DNA of 64,000 bases from contig NZ_JAFFSX010000007.1 in NCBI RefSeq assembly GCF_017948485.1, positions 62,001 to 126,000 of the forward strand, given 5' to 3'. Positions 1 through 8,966 of this stretch are shown here, one piece after another. The notes below the pieces were generated by a model, which did not search any database, was not told the DNA's origin, and saw nothing but the letters and a program-made list of their open reading frames with translations. How positions within the stretch are numbered: the stretch's first letter is position 1; the number at the start of each line of letters is the position of its first letter. The position numbers were made by a program, and so were the translations under genes. The DNA comes from Streptomyces sp. GESEQ-35. GTDB taxonomy: Bacteria > Actinomycetota > Actinomycetes > Streptomycetales > Streptomycetaceae.

Positions 1-638
1 CCCTTGAGGGCATCTTCCGCGCGGTCGACAAGTACCGCGACCGCGTGCTCGCGCTGCGCCTCGGTGTGACCGACTTCTGCTCGTCGTACGGCCTGCGCAG
101 AGCCCCCGACATGACGGCGTACGACGTCCAGATCGTCGCCTCCGTGATCGCCGACGTGGTGAACATGCTGGGGCGGGCCGACGGCACCGGGTTCACGGTG
201 ACCGGGCCGGTGTGGGAGTACTTCCGCGTACAGGAACGCATGTTCAAGCCCCAGCTGCGCCGCAGCCCCTTCCTGGAGGGACAGGCCGAGGAACTGCGCG
301 AGGCGCTGCTCGAGCACTCCATGGACGGACTCCTGCGCGAGATCACCCTCGACCAGGCCAACGGCCTGCTCGGCAAGACCTGCATCCACCCCTCGCACGT
401 GCTGCCCGTGCACGCACTCTCCGTGGTCAGCCATGAGGAGTTCAGTGACGCACAGGACATCCTCCGGCCCGAGCGGGGCGGCGGGGGGGTGCTCAGGTCG
501 GCGTACACGAACAAAATGAATGAAGTGAAGCCGCATCGCGCATGGGCCGAGAGGACCATGCTGCGCGCCGAGGTCTTCGGTGTGGCGAACGAGGACATCG
601 GCTTCGTCGAGCTGCTCGCCGCCGGGATCCCCGGCTGA
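1..638 (+). CDS. HpcH/HpaI aldolase / citrate lyase-like C-C bond lyase, 5'-truncated by window edge
   Basis: The reading frame is open from base 3, so the first visible GTG at 45 is probably internal and the gene begins outside the window. The visible ~211 residues include TGPVWEYFRVQERMFKPQLR and GKTCIHPSHVLPVHAL, which fit the C-terminal part of the HpcH/HpaI-like C-C_Bond_Lyase family associated with tellurium-resistance (Ter) operons. The family is expected to cleave or form C-C bonds on acyl or keto-acid substrates; the substrate in Ter operons is not established. The next gene, the PRTase fusion, starts 34 bp downstream on the same strand, which supports an operon. No frame break is visible. 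Confidence 0.8.
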   Translation, partial: LEGIFRAVDKYRDRVLALRLGVTDFCSSYGLRRAPDMTAYDVQIVASVIADVVNMLGRADGTGFTVTGPVWEYFRVQERMFKPQLRRSPFLEGQAEELREALLEHSMDGLLREITLDQANGLLGKTCIHPSHVLPVHALSVVSHEEFSDAQDILRPERGGGGVLRSAYTNKMNEVKPHRAWAERTMLRAEVFGVANEDIGFVELLAAGIPG

Positions 639-672
639 ACCGGGCCGGATCCCGCTGAACACCAAGGGACGC

Positions 673-3282
673 ATGAACAAGGCAGTGAACAACGGGGGGC
701 CGGACCAGGTGTGGACCGGCAGCTGGGTCGCCGAGCGGCTCGGCATCGAACTCGTCGGCGACGACGGGCTGACCGGTCTGCTGGGTCTCGCGCTGCGCCG
801 CAACCCCAAACGGGCGCATCTGCTGGTCTCCAACGTGCTCGGCAAGCACGTACCGCAGTCACCCTCCGTGGTGTACGGCTCCGGCTTCGCGCTCGGCCGC
901 CGGGTCCGCGAGCTGCTCGGCGACGACGAGGCCCGTGCCGCGGTGGTCCTCGGGTACGCCGAGACCGCCACCGGCCTCGGGCACTCCGTCGCCGACGGCC
1001 TGGCCCTCGCCCCCTACCTGCACTCCACCCGCCGCCCGGTCCCCGGCATCGCCCTCGCCGGCGGCTTCGAGGAGTCCCACTCCCACGCCACGTCTCATTT
1101 GTTGCTGCCGGAGGACCCGGAGCTGCTCGTCGGTGACGGTCCGCTGGTGCTGGTCGACGACGAGTTCTCGACGGGGAACACGGTGCTGAACACGATCCGT
1201 GACCTGCACGAACGCTATCCGCGCGGCCGGTACGTCGTGGTCGCCCTGGTCGACATGCGGTCGGCGGCCGATGCGGGGCGGCTGGAGGACTTCGCGAGGG
1301 AGATAGGCGCGAGGGTGGACCTGGTGGCGGCCGCCTCCGGGACCGTACGGCTGCCCGAGGGGGTGCTGGAGAAGGGGCAGGAGTTGGTGGCGCGGTACGA
1401 GGCGGAGAGTGCCGCGGGGGGTGCGTCGTCGTCTGCGGCATCGTCGGGGCTGGTCGCGCAGTTCCCCGCGCCCCTTAAGGGCGTTGCAGGGGCCGCAGGC
1501 CTTGAAGCAGACGGTCGGACCACCCACCCAGGGGCGCGGGGAACTGCGCGACCAGCCCCCACCGGCCCGCAGACACACCACGACCGAGTCACACGTGTGG
1601 ACCTGCACTGGCCCCACGGCCTCCCCGACGGCGCCCGCCACGGCTTCACCCCGCAGCACCGAATACGGCTGGAGGGCGCCCTCCCCGCGATGGCGGCAAG
1701 ACTCGCCGAGGCGCTGCCCGCAAACGCACACCGCGTGCACATCCTCGGCTTCGAGGAGCTGATGTACGCCCCGCTCAGGCTGGCCCGTGAGCTGGAGCAG
1801 ATCGCGGACACCGAGGTCCGCTACTCCACCACCACCCGTTCACCCGTCCTCGCGGTCGACGACCCCGGCTACGCGATCCGCACCCGCCTGGTCTTCCCCG
1901 CCCACGACGCCCCGGCCGACGGCCCCGGCGAGCGCTACGCCTACAACGTGGCCGGCGCCGGTTTCGACGCCGTGATCGCGGTGGTCGACTCCACCGCCGA
2001 CACCCCCGAACTGCACGCGCCCGACGGCCTGTTGGCCCGGCTCGCCGAGCACACCCCGCACGTCCTGCTCGCGGTCGTACCGTCGTACGTCCCCGAGCCG
2101 CTGCTCGTACCCGAAAGGCCAGCCATGCTGCCCGAGCCCCTTCGCGGCCCCGCCTTCTCCTCGTACGCGCCCGAGGAGGTCGGCTGGCTGCTCCAGGACC
2201 TCTCGGACGTGACGCTGGAGGCGCCGACGGAGGAGCGCGAGGAGGCGATCCAGAGCGGCGGTGCGCACTACGCGGAGTCGCTGCCGGTGGAGTACCAGCC
2301 GAGCGAGCAGTACCAGGAGCTGTTCCTCGCGGCGCTGGAGGTGTCCGCGGCGCGGATCGCGCAGGCGGTCGGCGCGGTGACGGAACTCGTGCTGGCCGAC
2401 CGGTCGCCGCAGCCGGTGCTCGTCTCACTGGCCCGCGCGGGTACGCCCGTCGGTGTCCTGATGCGCCGCTGGGCCCAGCACCGGCACGGCCTCGACCTGC
2501 CGCACTACGCGGTGTCGATCGTGCGCGGCCGGGGCATCGACGCCAACGCGCTGCGCTGGCTGGCCGCCCACCACGACCCCGCCGACGTCGTGTTCGTCGA
2601 CGGCTGGACAGGCAAGGGCGCCATCACCCGCGAACTCGCCGACGCCCTGCGGGAGTTCGAGGAGTCCGACGGAGTGTCCGGCTTCAACCCGGAGATCGCG
2701 GTGCTGGCCGACCCGGGCTCGTGCGTGCGGACGTACGGCACCCGCGAGGACTTCCTCATCCCCTCCGCCTGCCTCAACTCGACGGTGTCGGGCCTGATTT
2801 CACGTACGGTGCTGCGCGCCGACCTGGTCGGGCAGCACGACTACCACGGAGCGAAGTTCTACCGCGAACTCGCCGGTGCGGATGTGTCGGTGGACTTCCT
2901 GGACGCGGTGGCCGCGCGCTTCCCGGAGGCGGCGGACTCGGTGGACGCGCTCGCCAAGGAGCTGCTGTCGGCCGACCGTTCACCGACCTGGGAAGGCTGG
3001 GCGGCGGTCGAGCGGATCAGCGAGGAGTACGGCATCCACGACGTGAACCTCGTCAAGCCCGGCGTCGGCGAGACCACCCGCGTGCTGCTGCGCCGGGTGC
3101 CGTGGAAGATCCTGGCGCGGGCCGGGGCGGGCGCCGACCTCGACCACGTACGCCTGCTGGCCGAACAGAGAGGTGTCCCGGTGGAAGAGGTCGCCGAACT
3201 CCCGTACACCTGCGTGGGGTTGATCCACCCCAAGTACACGCGCGGTGCGACGGGCGCCGACGGCAGGGCGGTGACGGTCTGA
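673..3282 (+). CDS. PRTase_2-TRSP-StiP-PELOTA fusion protein of a Ter-type operon
   Basis: 869 aa. The start ATG at 673 has AAGGGA just upstream; a longer ORF from 580 has no such support. Domains: type-I phosphoribosyltransferase (about 15-230) with the PRPP-loop motif LVDDEFSTGNTV near residue 165; a low-complexity linker; the TRSP region with literal TTTRSP near 386; a StiP-type second half from FSSYAPEEVGWLLQDL (about 495-770); and a C-terminal PELOTA-like RNA-binding domain (about 785-869) ending LPYTCVGLIHPKYTR. Such proteins are known from Ter-linked operons predicted to make a nucleoside-like molecule; that role is inference from published comparative genomics. Oddity: the linker at residues about 258-300 is encoded by two oppositely oriented copies of the chromosomal repeat (1446-1475 and 1530-1572). 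The stop overlaps the next ATG by one base. Confidence 0.88.
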   Translation: MNKAVNNGGPDQVWTGSWVAERLGIELVGDDGLTGLLGLALRRNPKRAHLLVSNVLGKHVPQSPSVVYGSGFALGRRVRELLGDDEARAAVVLGYAETATGLGHSVADGLALAPYLHSTRRPVPGIALAGGFEESHSHATSHLLLPEDPELLVGDGPLVLVDDEFSTGNTVLNTIRDLHERYPRGRYVVVALVDMRSAADAGRLEDFAREIGARVDLVAAASGTVRLPEGVLEKGQELVARYEAESAAGGASSSAASSGLVAQFPAPLKGVAGAAGLEADGRTTHPGARGTARPAPTGPQTHHDRVTRVDLHWPHGLPDGARHGFTPQHRIRLEGALPAMAARLAEALPANAHRVHILGFEELMYAPLRLARELEQIADTEVRYSTTTRSPVLAVDDPGYAIRTRLVFPAHDAPADGPGERYAYNVAGAGFDAVIAVVDSTADTPELHAPDGLLARLAEHTPHVLLAVVPSYVPEPLLVPERPAMLPEPLRGPAFSSYAPEEVGWLLQDLSDVTLEAPTEEREEAIQSGGAHYAESLPVEYQPSEQYQELFLAALEVSAARIAQAVGAVTELVLADRSPQPVLVSLARAGTPVGVLMRRWAQHRHGLDLPHYAVSIVRGRGIDANALRWLAAHHDPADVVFVDGWTGKGAITRELADALREFEESDGVSGFNPEIAVLADPGSCVRTYGTREDFLIPSACLNSTVSGLISRTVLRADLVGQHDYHGAKFYRELAGADVSVDFLDAVAARFPEAADSVDALAKELLSADRSPTWEGWAAVERISEEYGIHDVNLVKPGVGETTRVLLRRVPWKILARAGAGADLDHVRLLAEQRGVPVEEVAELPYTCVGLIHPKYTRGATGADGRAVTV
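1446..1475 (+). repeat. Palindromic chromosomal repeat inside the PRTase fusion (copy 1)
   Basis: GGGGCTGGTCGCGCAGTTCC, CCGCGCCCCT. It is a perfect inverted partner of 1530-1559, encoding part of the linker between PRTase and TRSP domains. Confidence 0.88.
1530..1572 (-). repeat. Palindromic chromosomal repeat inside the PRTase fusion (copy 2)
   Basis: AGGGGCGCGGGGAACTGCGC, GACCAGCCCCCACCGGCCC. The first 30 bp are the exact reverse complement of copy 1, with 54 nt between them. Confidence 0.88.
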
Positions 3283-4094
3283 TGCCGGTGCTTGTCGCGA
3301 GCGACCTCGACCGCACGCTGATCTACTCCACGGGAGCCCTCGCCCTGACCATGCCGGACCCGCGGGCGCCCCGGCTGCTCTGCGTCGAGGTGCATGAGAG
3401 CAAGCCGCTGTCGTACATGACGGAGACGGCGGCCGGGCTGCTGACGGAACTGGGCGACGCGGCCGTGTTTGTGCCGACGACCACCCGGACCCGGAAGCAG
3501 TACGAGCGCATCAACCTGCCGGGCCCGGCGCCGAGGTACGCGATCTGCGCGAACGGCGGGCATCTGCTGGTGGACGGGGTCTCCGACCCGGACTGGTACG
3601 CGCAGGTCACGGCTCGTCTGGCGGACGAGTGCGCATCGCTGGCGGAGGTGCGGGAGCACCTGATGGAGACGGCCGATCCGCTGTGGGTGCGCAAGCACCG
3701 GATCGCCGAGGATCTCTTCGCGTACCTGGTCGTGGAGCGTGAGCTGCTCCCCGAGGATTGGGTGAAGGAGCTGGCGGTCTGGGCGGAGAACCGCGGCTGG
3801 ACGGTGTCGCTCCAGGGCCGCAAGATCTACGCCGTCCCGAAACCGCTGACCAAGAGCGCGGCGATGCGGGAGCTGGCCCGCCGCACGGGCGCCGATCTGA
3901 CCCTCGCGGCCGGCGACTCCCTGCTCGACGCCGACCTGCTCCTCGCGGCCGACCAGGGCTGGCGGCCGGGACACGGCGAACTGGCCGACAGCGGCTGGTC
4001 GGCGCCGGCGATCACCGCGCTGCCGGAGCGCGGGGTGCTGGCGGGGGAGCGGATCCTGCGGGAGTTCCTGGGGGCGGTGCGGGGGCCGAAGTAA
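3282..4094 (+). CDS. HAD-superfamily phosphatase of the Ter-type operon
   Basis: 270 aa. The start ATG overlaps the TGA of the upstream fusion gene (TGATG), indicating translational coupling; a longer in-frame ORF from 2721 is only read-through in the upstream gene. HAD motif I is DLDRTLIYS at residues 7-15, and a late motif AAGDSLLDADLL around residue 210 supplies the metal-binding acidic pair. The lysine of motif III is probably in KPLTKSAAM. The family dephosphorylates small phosphorylated metabolites; here the partner genes suggest it acts on the product of the PRTase/lyase pathway (inference). The gene ends 26 bp before a chromosomal repeat that may act as a 3' end structure. Confidence 0.85.
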   Translation: MPVLVASDLDRTLIYSTGALALTMPDPRAPRLLCVEVHESKPLSYMTETAAGLLTELGDAAVFVPTTTRTRKQYERINLPGPAPRYAICANGGHLLVDGVSDPDWYAQVTARLADECASLAEVREHLMETADPLWVRKHRIAEDLFAYLVVERELLPEDWVKELAVWAENRGWTVSLQGRKIYAVPKPLTKSAAMRELARRTGADLTLAAGDSLLDADLLLAADQGWRPGHGELADSGWSAPAITALPERGVLAGERILREFLGAVRGPK

Positions 4095-4120
4095 CGGCTG
4101 AGCGGCTCTGACGAAGCCGG

Positions 4121-4176
4121 CAGCGCCCCGAAGGGGCGCGGGGAACTGCGCGACCAGCCACGACGGCGCCGCAGCC
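4121..4176 (-). repeat. Palindromic chromosomal repeat, short form (copy 3)
   Basis: Reverse-orientation copy of the core (AAGGGGCGCGGGGAACTGCG followed by CGACCAGCC), with the local hairpin GCGCCCCGAAGGGGCGC. It lies between the convergent ends of the HAD gene and the FmdB-like gene, a position where it could serve as a bidirectional terminator. Confidence 0.8.
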
Positions 4177-4218
4177 GATCGACGGCCCATCGCGGCTATT
4201 CCCGCGGAGCGCATCGCG

Positions 4219-4431
4219 TCAGCCGCAGCAACCCCCGCCGCAGCACCCGCCGCCCGCTTGGGGCGCGGAGGCCGGTGATGCCGCCGTACCTCCCACCGCC
4301 ACCGTCGACAGCAGCTTCACTGTGTCGTCGTGGCCCGAGGGACAGTCGGCCGGGGCGGAGGAGTCGGCCATCGGGCGGCTCAGTTCGAACGTGTCTCCGC
4401 AGGTGCGGCAGCGGTACTCGTAGCGAGGCAT
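4219..4431 (-). CDS. FmdB-type zinc-ribbon protein with cysteine-pair tail
   Basis: 70 aa from ATG 4431 (MPRYEYRC...); a GTG at 4437 is the alternative start. The N-terminus YEYRCRTCGDTFEL plus the later CPSGHD forms the FmdB/putative regulatory zinc ribbon (first CxxC at residues 7-10, second knuckle near 29-33). The function of the family is not established; it was first noted beside formamidase genes. The C-terminus ends GGGCCGGGCCG, adding four cysteines in two pairs, which could bind metal. The gene is alone on its strand, convergent with the HAD gene. Confidence 0.85.
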   Translation of the reverse strand: MPRYEYRCRTCGDTFELSRPMADSSAPADCPSGHDDTVKLLSTVAVGGTAASPASAPQAGGGCCGGGCCG

Positions 4432-4471
4432 GCGCACAGGTTAACCGGCGGCCCCGGAGTGTCCCAGGGCG

Positions 4472-5944
4472 TCAGTGCCCCGCACCCCGCTCCTCCCGGA
4501 TCTGCGCCACCACCCGAGCCACCGTCTGCCGCACCGCCTCCGTCTCCGTCAGGAAGTGCCAGTAGTCGGGGTGCCGGCCCTCCAGCGTGGTGATCGCGCG
4601 CTCCAGCCGGGCCACCGAGTCGTCCAGCGGGCGGGCGTGACGCGGATCGGGGGTGTTGCGGCCGGCCATGGCGAGCCGCTGGGCGTCGCGGATGGCGAAA
4701 CGGGTGCGGTCGATCTCCTGCTGGGGGTCCTTCTGCACGGCGTTCAGCCGCCGCAGCCGGTCGCCGGCGGCGGAGACGGACTCATCGGTGGTGTTCAGCA
4801 GCGCCCGCACCGTCGACAGCAGGGCGGTCGCGTCCGGCCAGCGCTGTTCGTCCCGCGCGGTCTGCGCTTCCTTCAGCTTCAGCTCGGCCTGCCGTACGTT
4901 CTCGGTGGCCTCCGCGGGCACCTGCTGGAGGTCCTGCCAGCAGGCCGCCACGAAGCGCCGCCGCAACTCGCTCAGCACCGGGTTCACCTGACCGGACCGG
5001 GTGGTCAGCGCCTGTGCGCGGGTGCGCAGCGAGACCAGCCGGTGGTCGATCTCGGCCGCCCGCTCGGGGAGCCGCTCGGACTCCACCTTGATCGTTTCGG
5101 CCTCGCGGGCGACCCGCTCGGCGCGCTCCAGCGTCTGGGGGACGCCGTGCTGCCCGGCGCCCTGGTTGAGCTTCGTCAGGTCCGAGCCGAGGGCGGCGAG
5201 ACGGGCGGCGAGGTCGTCCGCCTTCAGCCCTGATTCCCGTACCGCATCCAGCGCATTGGACGCGGCGAGCAGTCCCTGCCGGGCCCGCTCGACCGCGGGG
5301 GCGAGCCGGGCGAGCTGGGTCTCGGCCTTGCCGAGCAGCGGGCCGAGCCCGTCCGCGAACCGGTCCAGGTCCTGCTTGACCCGGCCCAACTCGTCCTTGG
5401 CGGCGGTCAGCTCGGCACGCGCGCGTGCCGCCACCGAGGCCTCCAGGTCGTCGCGGTCGAGGTCGTGGGCGTCGACGGCGTTGATGTACTGGTGGCTGGC
5501 CTCGTCGATGCGCCGGCCGAGCGCGTCGAAGTCGCCCACCGCACGCTGGGCGGCGGTGGAGTCGTCGACCGCGGTGATCGTCTCTATCGAGATCCGCAGA
5601 TCGCGCTGGGCGGTGTCCAGTTCGTAGAACGCGGCGGCCGCGGCGTCCTTCGCGGCCTGCGCCTCCGCCCGCTGGTTCTCGGAGCGTCCGCCGAACCAGC
5701 GCCGGGTGCCGCCGCCCGCGAAGGCGGCGGGCAGCGCCAGCGCCGCGAGGAGGGGCAGGCTCACGAGAGTGAGTGCGTCACGCAGCGCGGAGGGCCTGAG
5801 CCGCGCTGGTGAAGTCGGCTGCGGGCCTGTAGACGAGCGACGGCCGATCTCTGCACTTCCCGCGGAGCGCTCGGCTCGGGGACGGCGAACAGGTTGTGCG
5901 CACGGCACCACCGGTGAATACGGCTGCGATGGTGTCGCCGTCAC
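4472..5944 (-). CDS. Membrane-anchored coiled-coil protein of unknown function
   Basis: About 490 aa from GTG 5944, preceded by GAGAGGGA; the ORF can be extended to 6115, so the start is uncertain. A single hydrophobic segment (LTLVSLPLLAALALPAAF, about residue 47-66) follows a Pro/Arg-rich N-terminus. The remainder is highly charged, Ala/Glu/Arg-rich and predicted helical or coiled-coil, ending EERGAGH. No catalytic motif is visible. Topology suggests one membrane anchor with a long helical domain. It lies 82 bp downstream of the DUF4097 lipoprotein gene on the same strand, so the two may be co-transcribed. Confidence 0.7.
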   Translation of the reverse strand: MTATPSQPYSPVVPCAQPVRRPRAERSAGSAEIGRRSSTGPQPTSPARLRPSALRDALTLVSLPLLAALALPAAFAGGGTRRWFGGRSENQRAEAQAAKDAAAAAFYELDTAQRDLRISIETITAVDDSTAAQRAVGDFDALGRRIDEASHQYINAVDAHDLDRDDLEASVAARARAELTAAKDELGRVKQDLDRFADGLGPLLGKAETQLARLAPAVERARQGLLAASNALDAVRESGLKADDLAARLAALGSDLTKLNQGAGQHGVPQTLERAERVAREAETIKVESERLPERAAEIDHRLVSLRTRAQALTTRSGQVNPVLSELRRRFVAACWQDLQQVPAEATENVRQAELKLKEAQTARDEQRWPDATALLSTVRALLNTTDESVSAAGDRLRRLNAVQKDPQQEIDRTRFAIRDAQRLAMAGRNTPDPRHARPLDDSVARLERAITTLEGRHPDYWHFLTETEAVRQTVARVVAQIREERGAGH

Positions 5945-6026
5945 ATCCCTCTCCCGTGCCGTGGTCCGCCTTGCCCGGTGTCCCCGTGTCATTCTCCCAC
6001 CGGTTAAGGACGAACACACGGGCCGG

Positions 6027-6797
6027 TTAGTTCGCGCTGCGGACCGTGACTTTCCCGTCGCCGGTCTGCGCGGACACGACATGCGCGCTGGACTCGTCCC
6101 GGGGCACCGACACATCGACCCCGCCGTCGCCCGTCTCGGTCTTCACCTGGTACGTCGCCCGCGGCAGCACCATCGTGACGGAGCCGTCTCCCGTACGGGA
6201 CTCCACCAGGTCCGGTACGGCGCCCAGTTCGAGGTGGACCGAGCCGTCGCCGGTCCGGGCGCGCACCCGCTGCGAGGTGACGTCCGCGCGGATGGATCCG
6301 TCGCCGGTGCGCAGGTCCAGCGGTCCGCTGCTGTCGCTGACCCGGACCGAGCCGTCGCCCGTACGAATACTCAGCGCGTCCTCGAAGCCACGCGCGCGTA
6401 CGCTGCCGTCGCCCTCCTCGACCTTGACCGTGATCCCGCGCGGTACCTCGATACGGTGCTCGGACGCACAGTCGGCGACCACGCCGGAGCACTTCATCCG
6501 CAGCTTCAGCCGGTCGTCCTCCATGGACCAGGTCACCTTGGGATCGCTGCCGAAGGCGACGGAGCCCTGAAACCACCGGGTGACCTCGATCCGGCCCTCC
6601 GGGTTGTCGTCCGCGGCGACGATCTCCAGCGCCGAGTCGTCGGAGTCGATGGTGAGCGTGCTGCCCTTCAGGTCGAAGGACCGGCGGTCGGGATCCTTGT
6701 CGTCCCCGGCGGAGGCACCGCAGGCGGTGGCGCCCGCGACGAGAAGCGCCACGACGCCGGTGACGGCTGCCGCGCGGACAGGAACGGTACGGGCCAT
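6027..6797 (-). CDS. DUF4097-type beta-repeat lipoprotein
   Basis: 256 aa. The N-terminus has a basic start, a hydrophobic core and GATACGAS, a plausible but non-canonical lipobox with Cys at about residue 26, so a secreted, lipid-anchored protein is likely. From about residue 130 to the end it carries at least six repeats of the type TGDGSV/I/K in a regular beta pattern, as in DUF4097 (putative adhesin) proteins that form right-handed beta helices. Relatives are often associated with envelope-stress operons, but the molecular role is not established. The upstream region contains two palindromes (6874-6894 and 6901-6912) that may be regulatory. Confidence 0.8.
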   Translation of the reverse strand: MARTVPVRAAAVTGVVALLVAGATACGASAGDDKDPDRRSFDLKGSTLTIDSDDSALEIVAADDNPEGRIEVTRWFQGSVAFGSDPKVTWSMEDDRLKLRMKCSGVVADCASEHRIEVPRGITVKVEEGDGSVRARGFEDALSIRTGDGSVRVSDSSGPLDLRTGDGSIRADVTSQRVRARTGDGSVHLELGAVPDLVESRTGDGSVTMVLPRATYQVKTETGDGGVDVSVPRDESSAHVVSAQTGDGKVTVRSAN

Positions 6798-6873
6798 GAC
6801 GGTCTCCCCCTGAGTCGGAGTACAAGGACTCTGTTACGACCCTTCGACCGTACGGAGCACGAACCCACCCGGG

Positions 6874-6912
6874 GATCCGGGCCGCTCCCGGATCTGTCCG
6901 GGGGTTAACCCC
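6874..6912. promoter_or_regulatory. Two adjacent palindromes upstream of the DUF4097 lipoprotein gene
   Basis: GATCCGGG at 6874-6881 and CCCGGATC at 6887-6894 form a perfect 8-bp inverted repeat with a 5-nt spacer. Six bases later GGGGTTAACCCC (6901-6912) is a perfect 12-bp palindrome. They lie 77-115 bp upstream of the ATG at 6797, a suitable place for an operator, but no known regulator motif was recognised. Confidence 0.4.
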
Positions 6913-6977
6913 AGGATCCCCGTGAGGTAGGGGCCTCTTTGGCTCGCCCGGGTGTTCTTTCGTCGAATGTGTGACCT

Positions 6978-8679
6978 TTGCGGGTGGTGCTCGTTGGTGG
7001 GGTGACGGGATCTTCGGGGCGGGCAGGGGGTGACGGGGTGGGCGAGCTGCGGGCAATGGCCGAGCCGTTCGTCGCGACCGGCCCGAGTGGTGTGGCGGTC
7101 CGCACCCGCCTGGGGCGCCTGACCCCGCAGGACGAGAAGGTCCTTGAGCTGGTCGGCGCGCATCTGGGCTCGCTCGCCTCGAAGGATCTCAAGGCCCGTT
7201 GCGCGGATGGTCTGGAGCACTCCGCAGACACGTGGGCGGTGCGGAAGCGGGAGCTGACGGCGGTGTCGTCGTCGCGGTGGGCAGGCAGCATCACCAAGGC
7301 CACCCATGATCAGTGGGCGCTCGCCCGGCGTGGGCAGCTCGCGCACATCCAGAGCCTCGAAGCGGGCATCAAGACGATCACGCGGCGGCTGTCGCGCCCC
7401 GTGGGCGAGGAGGGCAACAAGAAGGCGCCGGGTGGCTACTGCTCCCGTCAGGAGTGGCACGCCAAGACCCGCCGCCTGCACGTCCTCCAAGACGACTGGA
7501 GCACGAGCGCGCTGACCGCGAGGCTGGAATCGTGCACGTGGTGCGCGGCGGCAAGCGCCTTGCCCGCACGCGTCACCACCTTGAGGCCGCCCAGCTCACC
7601 GAGGACCAGTGGCGCCGTCGCTGGGAAGCCGAACGCCGGCTCCTGCGGGCAGACGGCGAGTCGGCAAGCGATACGGCAACGAGACCATCCGCGTCAGCTC
7701 CGACGGCGAGGTGAGCATCAAGTTGCCGGCGCCGCTGGCAGACCTAGCGAACGCCAAGCACGGCCGCTATGTCCTCGCCGCGCGGGTTACGTTCTGGCAC
7801 AGAGGGCCGGAGTGGGCCGACCGCATCGAGGCGAACCGGGCGGTCGCCTACCGTATCCACCTGGACGTGGCACGCGGCCGCTGGTACCTCACCGCCTCCT
7901 GGCAGTACCAGCCGACGCAGACGATCCCCCTCGAAGCCGCGCTCGCGCACGGCGTGATCGGTGTCGACACCAACGCCGACCACCTCGCCGCCTGGCGTCT
8001 GGACGTCCACGGAAACCCGACCGGCACCCCGCGCCGCTTCTTCTACGACTTGACCGGCACCCGCGAGCATCGCGACGCCCAGGTCCGGCACGCTCTCACG
8101 CGGCTGCTGAACTGGGCGAAGGTCTGCGGCGTCACAGCGATCGCGGTCGAGGATCTCGACTTCGGTGCGGAGAAGACCCGGGAGAAGCACGGACGCAAGA
8201 AGCGCTTCCGGCAGCTGATCTCCGGCATGCCCACAGACAGGCTTCGTGCCCGGCTGACCTCGATGGCCGACCAGACCGGTGTCGTGATCATCGCCGTGGA
8301 CCCGGCCTATACCTCCCGATGGGGCGCACAGCACTGGCAGAAGCCCCTCACCTCGAAGAACCGCAAGACCACTCGCCATGACGCGGCAGCGGTGGCGATC
8401 GGACGGCGCGCCCAGGGATACCCGATCCGGCGACGGACGGCACCGCCCCACGACGACCGGAGTGATCGTCGTGGGCATCGGACGGTCCAGGCCAGGCCGG
8501 GCGCCTCTGGGCGTGAGGGAACCCGCCCCCGCATTCCCGGACCACGGACGCGATCCGCCGGCGCCGACTGCGGAGCGTATGCGGGGGACCAGCGTGCCCA
8601 ACACCGCACGGGGCACGCGGCTGAGCATGCGTGCTGGCAGCAGGACGCACTCCCGCTCAGTCTCCAGGAATGGGGCTGA
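6978..8679 (+). pseudogene. IS200/IS605 accessory TnpB-related RuvC protein, disrupted by two 1-bp deletions
   Basis: One gene is split over three frames. Frame A (from TTG 6978 or GTG 6984) encodes AVRTRLGRLTPQDEKVLELV onward to HVLQD near 7493. The next frame continues RLEHERADREAG to LLRADGES near 7662. A third frame continues GKRYGNETIRV to the stop at 8679. Each junction is repaired by adding one C (GAC(C)GA near 7493, TC(C)GG near 7662). RuvC residues remain: GVDTN (I), AVEDLD (II) and RHDAAAVAI (III), but the CxxC zinc finger of classical TnpB is absent. TnpB family members are RNA-guided nucleases; this branch is less studied. Two deletions at C runs could be real decay or assembly error. 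No tnpA or IS ends were seen. Confidence 0.75.
8447..8475. repeat. Perfect 10-bp inverted repeat in the 3' part of the TnpB-related gene
   Basis: CCCACGACGA (8447-8456) and TCGTCGTGGG (8466-8475) are perfect complements with a 9-nt loop. The hairpin sits just after the last RuvC motif, where TnpB genes often overlap their guide-RNA scaffold. Its role as RNA is inference. Confidence 0.55.
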
Positions 8680-8749
8680 CCTCCTGTCCGAGCCGAGATA
8701 CCGGTTTGCGGGACAGGGCCCTGGACAATGTAGGCTGTCGCCTTGTCCC

Positions 8750-8821
<72 letters not shown>

Positions 8822-8854
8822 CCGATAGGTAAGGCCTGGCTCAGCCAGACTTGC

Positions 8855-8883
8855 GGCCCCTCGGAGTGATCTCCGAGGGGCCG
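8855..8883 (+). terminator. Intrinsic terminator after tRNA-Val
   Basis: GGCCCCTCGGAG (8855-8866) and CTCCGAGGGGCC (8871-8882) form a perfect 12-bp stem with a TGAT loop, extended by a C-G pair, followed by TTTCC. Confidence 0.85.
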
Positions 8884-8921
8884 TTTCCGTGATCGAAGTC
8901 CACAAAGAGTCCACTGATGGG

Positions 8922-8957
8922 CCGTGGCCCTGCCGTCACGGGCGGGCAGGGCCACGG
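8922..8957 (-). terminator. Hairpin terminator after the proline-rich membrane protein gene
   Basis: CCGTGGCCCTGCC (8922-8934) pairs perfectly with GGCAGGGCCACGG (8945-8957), 10-nt loop. It lies 9 bp past the stop codon of the minus-strand gene at 8967. Confidence 0.7.
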
Positions 8958-8966
8958 TGTCGGGGA

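Noticed and set aside
5706..6908. 400-aa plus-strand ORF
   Set aside because: It is antisense to the coiled-coil and DUF4097 genes, has Arg/Gly/Val-rich composition and no ribosome site.
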